From: Actinomycetes bacterium
GTDB taxonomy: Bacteria > Actinomycetota > Actinomycetes > Streptosporangiales > Streptosporangiaceae
Reading direction: 5' to 3'
Assembly (NCBI GenBank): GCA_023425615.1
Contig: JAFACJ010000942.1
Coordinates: forward strand, 1 to 7,364
DNA: 7,364 nucleotides
Position 1 is the stretch's first letter. Each line of letters opens with the position of its first letter. The position numbers and the translations under genes were made by a program. The notes under the pieces were generated by a model that was given only the letters and a program-made list of their open reading frames with translations, searched no databases and was not told where the DNA came from. Shown here one piece after another: positions 5,666 to 7,364 of the stretch.

Positions 5666-6822
5666 CGGGCGGCGGACGCGGCGGCGGCCAGCAGCGCGTC
5701 CGCGTAGCGTGCGACCTCGGCGCGGGCCACGGGCTCGGGCGGCCCCCACAGGGTGAGGGTGAAGGCGACCGAGCCGTCCGCGGCGAAGACCGGCGCGCTG
5801 AGCGAGCGCAGTTCCACCTCCCGCGTGCGGAGTTCGGCGGGGTTGTAGCCGTCGGTCACCCGCGCCATCGCGTCGCGCAGGGTCTCCGGTGAGACCTCGG
5901 GTGCGCGCTCGTGCAGGAGGGTGCTGATCCGTTCGAGGTTGCTCAGTTCGAGGTGGCCGAGCGCGATCGCGTAGCCGCGCTCCCTGACGGTGTCCGGCAC
6001 GCCGCGCAGGCGTTCGAGCTGCTCCTCGGTCATCTGCTCGGCGATCTTCGACAGCCAGCGCTCCCGGAGCGCCTCGTCGCCGTACGCCGCGTAGCAGCTG
6101 CCCAGGGGGGCGGCGAAAGGCAGCCGCTGGCCGACCCGGGTCGGGCTCGCCGCGAGCTCGGTACGGCCCGCGGCGGCTGCCAGCACGAGTTCGTCGCGGA
6201 CCAGGGCGATGGCGGTGACCTCGGTGTCGAACTCCGAGGCGAGCTCCTCCATGTGGGGGCGTGCCAGATCGATCAGGCGGAGCTGGTCGAGCAGGTCGGC
6301 GTCTCCGGCGGCGAGCGAGTGCGGCATGAACGAGCCGTAGCCGCCCCGGTAGAACAGCAGCGGACCGCCGTCGCCGAGGTCGAGGTCCAGGACCCGCCCT
6401 ACGACGATGTCGTGGTCTCCGGCGTCGTGGATCTGCTCGGTGACGCAGTCGATCCAGGCGACGGCGCCGTCGATGACCGGGTTGCCCGCGGGCGAGGGCC
6501 GCCAGCCGATGTCGTGGAACTTGTCGGTCTTCCGGGTCGCCACCGCGCGGCAGACGTCCTCCTGCCCGGCGGAGAGGACGTTCACGCAGAACCTGTCGCC
6601 CGACTCGCGCAGCGCGCGCCACGAGCTGGAGTTCTTGTCGGGCAGGAACGCCACCAGCGGCGGATCGAGCGAGACCGAGGTGAACGAGCCGACCACCATG
6701 CCGATGGCGGTGCCGGCCGCGTCGAGGGCGGTCACCACGACGACGCCGGTGGGGTACTGGCCCAGCACCTGCCGGAAGCGGGCCGGCTCGATGACTCCGG
6801 TTCCCTGGATGGTCGGTGACAT
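5653..6822 (-). CDS. Flavin reductase fused to an IclR-type effector-binding domain
   Basis: The 389-residue protein has two parts. Residues about 13-165 form a flavin reductase-like FMN-binding domain: YPTGVVVVTA (23-32), SFTSVSLDPPLVAFLP (46-61), GDHDIVVGRVLDL (135-147) and FYRGGYGSF (157-165). Such enzymes reduce FMN or FAD with NAD(P)H, usually for a two-component monooxygenase. Residues about 175-389 resemble the IclR C-terminal ligand-binding domain: ARPHMEELASEFDTEV, GQRLPFAAPLGSCYAAY, VRERGYAIALG and APVFAADGSVAFTLTLWGP. The winged-helix DNA-binding domain of IclR regulators is absent. The fusion suggests that a small molecule tunes reductase activity, which is an inference. The start is supported by GAGAGGGG (6831-6838) 8 nt before the ATG. 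A TetR-type gene lies upstream on the same strand, with a perfect palindrome in the gap. No oxygenase partner for it is obvious nearby. Confidence 0.9.
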   Translation of the reverse strand: MSPTIQGTGVIEPARFRQVLGQYPTGVVVVTALDAAGTAIGMVVGSFTSVSLDPPLVAFLPDKNSSSWRALRESGDRFCVNVLSAGQEDVCRAVATRKTDKFHDIGWRPSPAGNPVIDGAVAWIDCVTEQIHDAGDHDIVVGRVLDLDLGDGGPLLFYRGGYGSFMPHSLAAGDADLLDQLRLIDLARPHMEELASEFDTEVTAIALVRDELVLAAAAGRTELAASPTRVGQRLPFAAPLGSCYAAYGDEALRERWLSKIAEQMTEEQLERLRGVPDTVRERGYAIALGHLELSNLERISTLLHERAPEVSPETLRDAMARVTDGYNPAELRTREVELRSLSAPVFAADGSVAFTLTLWGPPEPVARAEVARYADALLAAAASAARAIA

Positions 6823-6835
6823 GACGAGAACCCCT

Positions 6836-6857
6836 CTCTGTAGCGATCGCTACAGAG
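6836..6857. promoter_or_regulatory. 22-bp perfect palindrome, probable TetR operator
   Basis: The half-site CTCTGTAGCGA is followed directly by its exact reverse complement, with no spacer. The core TGTAGCGATCGCTACA has the size and symmetry of many TetR-family operators. The palindrome ends 14 bp before the flavin reductase start codon and overlaps the upstream edge of its GAGAGGGG ribosome site, so a bound protein would block transcription or its start. A minus-strand TTGTCA (complement of 6879-6884) is a possible -35, with weak CAAGCT (6861-6856) 17 bp further on. The TetR-type gene ending at 6927 is the natural candidate binder. Confidence 0.8.
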
Positions 6858-6926
6858 CTTGCCACGGACGGACCGCTGTGACAACCGTCTCTTCGCGCGG
6901 AGCCGCGGCAGGCGGTCGCGACCGGC

Positions 6927-7364
6927 TCAGCCGGACGCGATCGCCTGCTCGACGATGGCCACCACGACCTCGACGAAGTCGTCGGGGTCCGGGCCGTCGC
7001 GGAGCTGGTGGGCCAGGAGGAACCCGTCGGTGGCCGCCAGCACAACGCGGGCGAGGTCCATCGCCAGCTCCGGCCGCCGTGCCCGCAGCCCGGTGTCGAA
7101 GTAGGAGGTGAACCAGGCGGCGATGCTGCTGCTCACCTGGTCGCGGGTGGCCAGGAAGTACTGCCGCGCCTCCGGCTCCACCTCCCGGGTCTCCAGCAGC
7201 AACATCTGGCCGATCCGTAGGAAGTCGGGCGCGTCGGGCAGGGTGCGCACCGAGCGCGAGAGGATCGCGCGCAGCCCCTCGGCCAGCGGGCGCTCGTCGC
7301 GCGGGTCGCGCTCCCAGCGCGGCTGGCTGGAGATCCACTGCTCGTAGCTGTAGCGGACCACCTC
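6927..7364 (-). CDS. TetR-family regulator, C-terminal part (5' partial)
   Basis: The frame is open to the window edge, so the start and the N-terminal helix-turn-helix lie beyond position 7364. About 145 codons are visible. They are all-helical and match a TetR/AcrR ligand-binding domain, with segments such as RIGQMLLLETREVEPEARQY, SSIAAWFTSYFDTGL and AMDLARVVLAATDGFLLAHQ, then an acidic DGPDPDDFVEVVVAIVEQAI end. TetR proteins are dimeric regulators, usually repressors, released from DNA by a small ligand. The gene is upstream of and co-directional with the flavin reductase gene, 104 bp away, with the palindromic operator between them. Control of the reductase, and possibly its own gene, is inferred. 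Because the DNA-binding domain is not visible, the family call rests on the C-terminal part and context. Confidence 0.75.
   Translation of the reverse strand, partial: EVVRYSYEQWISSQPRWERDPRDERPLAEGLRAILSRSVRTLPDAPDFLRIGQMLLLETREVEPEARQYFLATRDQVSSSIAAWFTSYFDTGLRARRPELAMDLARVVLAATDGFLLAHQLRDGPDPDDFVEVVVAIVEQAIASG

Noticed and set aside
5911..6819. 302-codon open frame on the plus strand across the flavin reductase gene
   Set aside because: It is antisense to a gene with two recognisable domains, a good ribosome site and an operator; its own translation matches nothing I know.
5636..7045. 469-codon minus-strand frame spanning the TetR and flavin reductase genes
   Set aside because: Its translation is extremely Arg/Pro/Ala/Gly-rich without domain structure and overlaps two genuine genes in another frame.

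Overview
The window is very GC-rich, codes densely with G/C in third positions, and uses GTG starts alongside ATG. Its proteins (CoxE-like VWA protein, YegS-like lipid kinase, Cpn10 ending in GTGLYL, TetR and IclR-type domains) are typical of a filamentous actinomycete, perhaps of the Streptomyces or Streptosporangiales type. No marker fixes the genus. It reads as chromosomal sequence; I see no transposase, integrase, tRNA, rRNA or CRISPR array.

Layout. (1) 3-797, plus: C-terminal part of a VWA/CoxE-like protein whose start lies outside the window. (2) 798-1053: intergenic DNA with four ~35-bp units, each centred on an AACCGG-NN-CCGGTT-like dyad. (3) 1054-2001, plus: diacylglycerol/sphingolipid-kinase-like lipid kinase with a single rare TTA leucine codon. 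(4) 2002-2299: non-coding, a degenerate ~25-bp repeat array that is almost free of T on the plus strand, then an abrupt switch near 2215 to G-rich sequence carrying inverted copies. (5) 2300-5257, plus: a tight three-gene run (gaps of 4 and 5 nt) of a type I Baeyer-Villiger monooxygenase, an SDR dehydrogenase and a secreted trypsin-fold protein whose catalytic serine is replaced by glutamate. (6) 5284-5601, plus: a GroES-like co-chaperonin with a -10 box placed as for a leaderless mRNA. (7) 5602-5652: short convergent gap with a palindromic repeat. (8) 5653-6822, minus: a flavin reductase fused to an IclR-type effector-binding domain without the IclR DNA-binding domain. (9) 6927-7364, minus: the C-terminal part of a TetR-type regulator, separated from the reductase by 104 bp that hold a perfect 22-bp palindrome.

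How the genes may work together (inference). The SDR and BVMO could act in sequence on an alcohol/ketone substrate. The TetR protein probably controls the flavin reductase fusion through the palindrome, and the IclR-type domain may let the enzyme sense a small molecule. The VWA gene probably belongs to a MoxR-type AAA+ ATPase/VWA cluster continuing upstream. The lipid kinase looks independent.

Most worth following up: the serine-protease homologue that has lost its nucleophile, the flavin reductase-IclR domain fusion with its operator, the leaderless co-chaperonin start, and the two structured intergenic repeat regions. I found no clear evidence of a wholly new multi-gene system.
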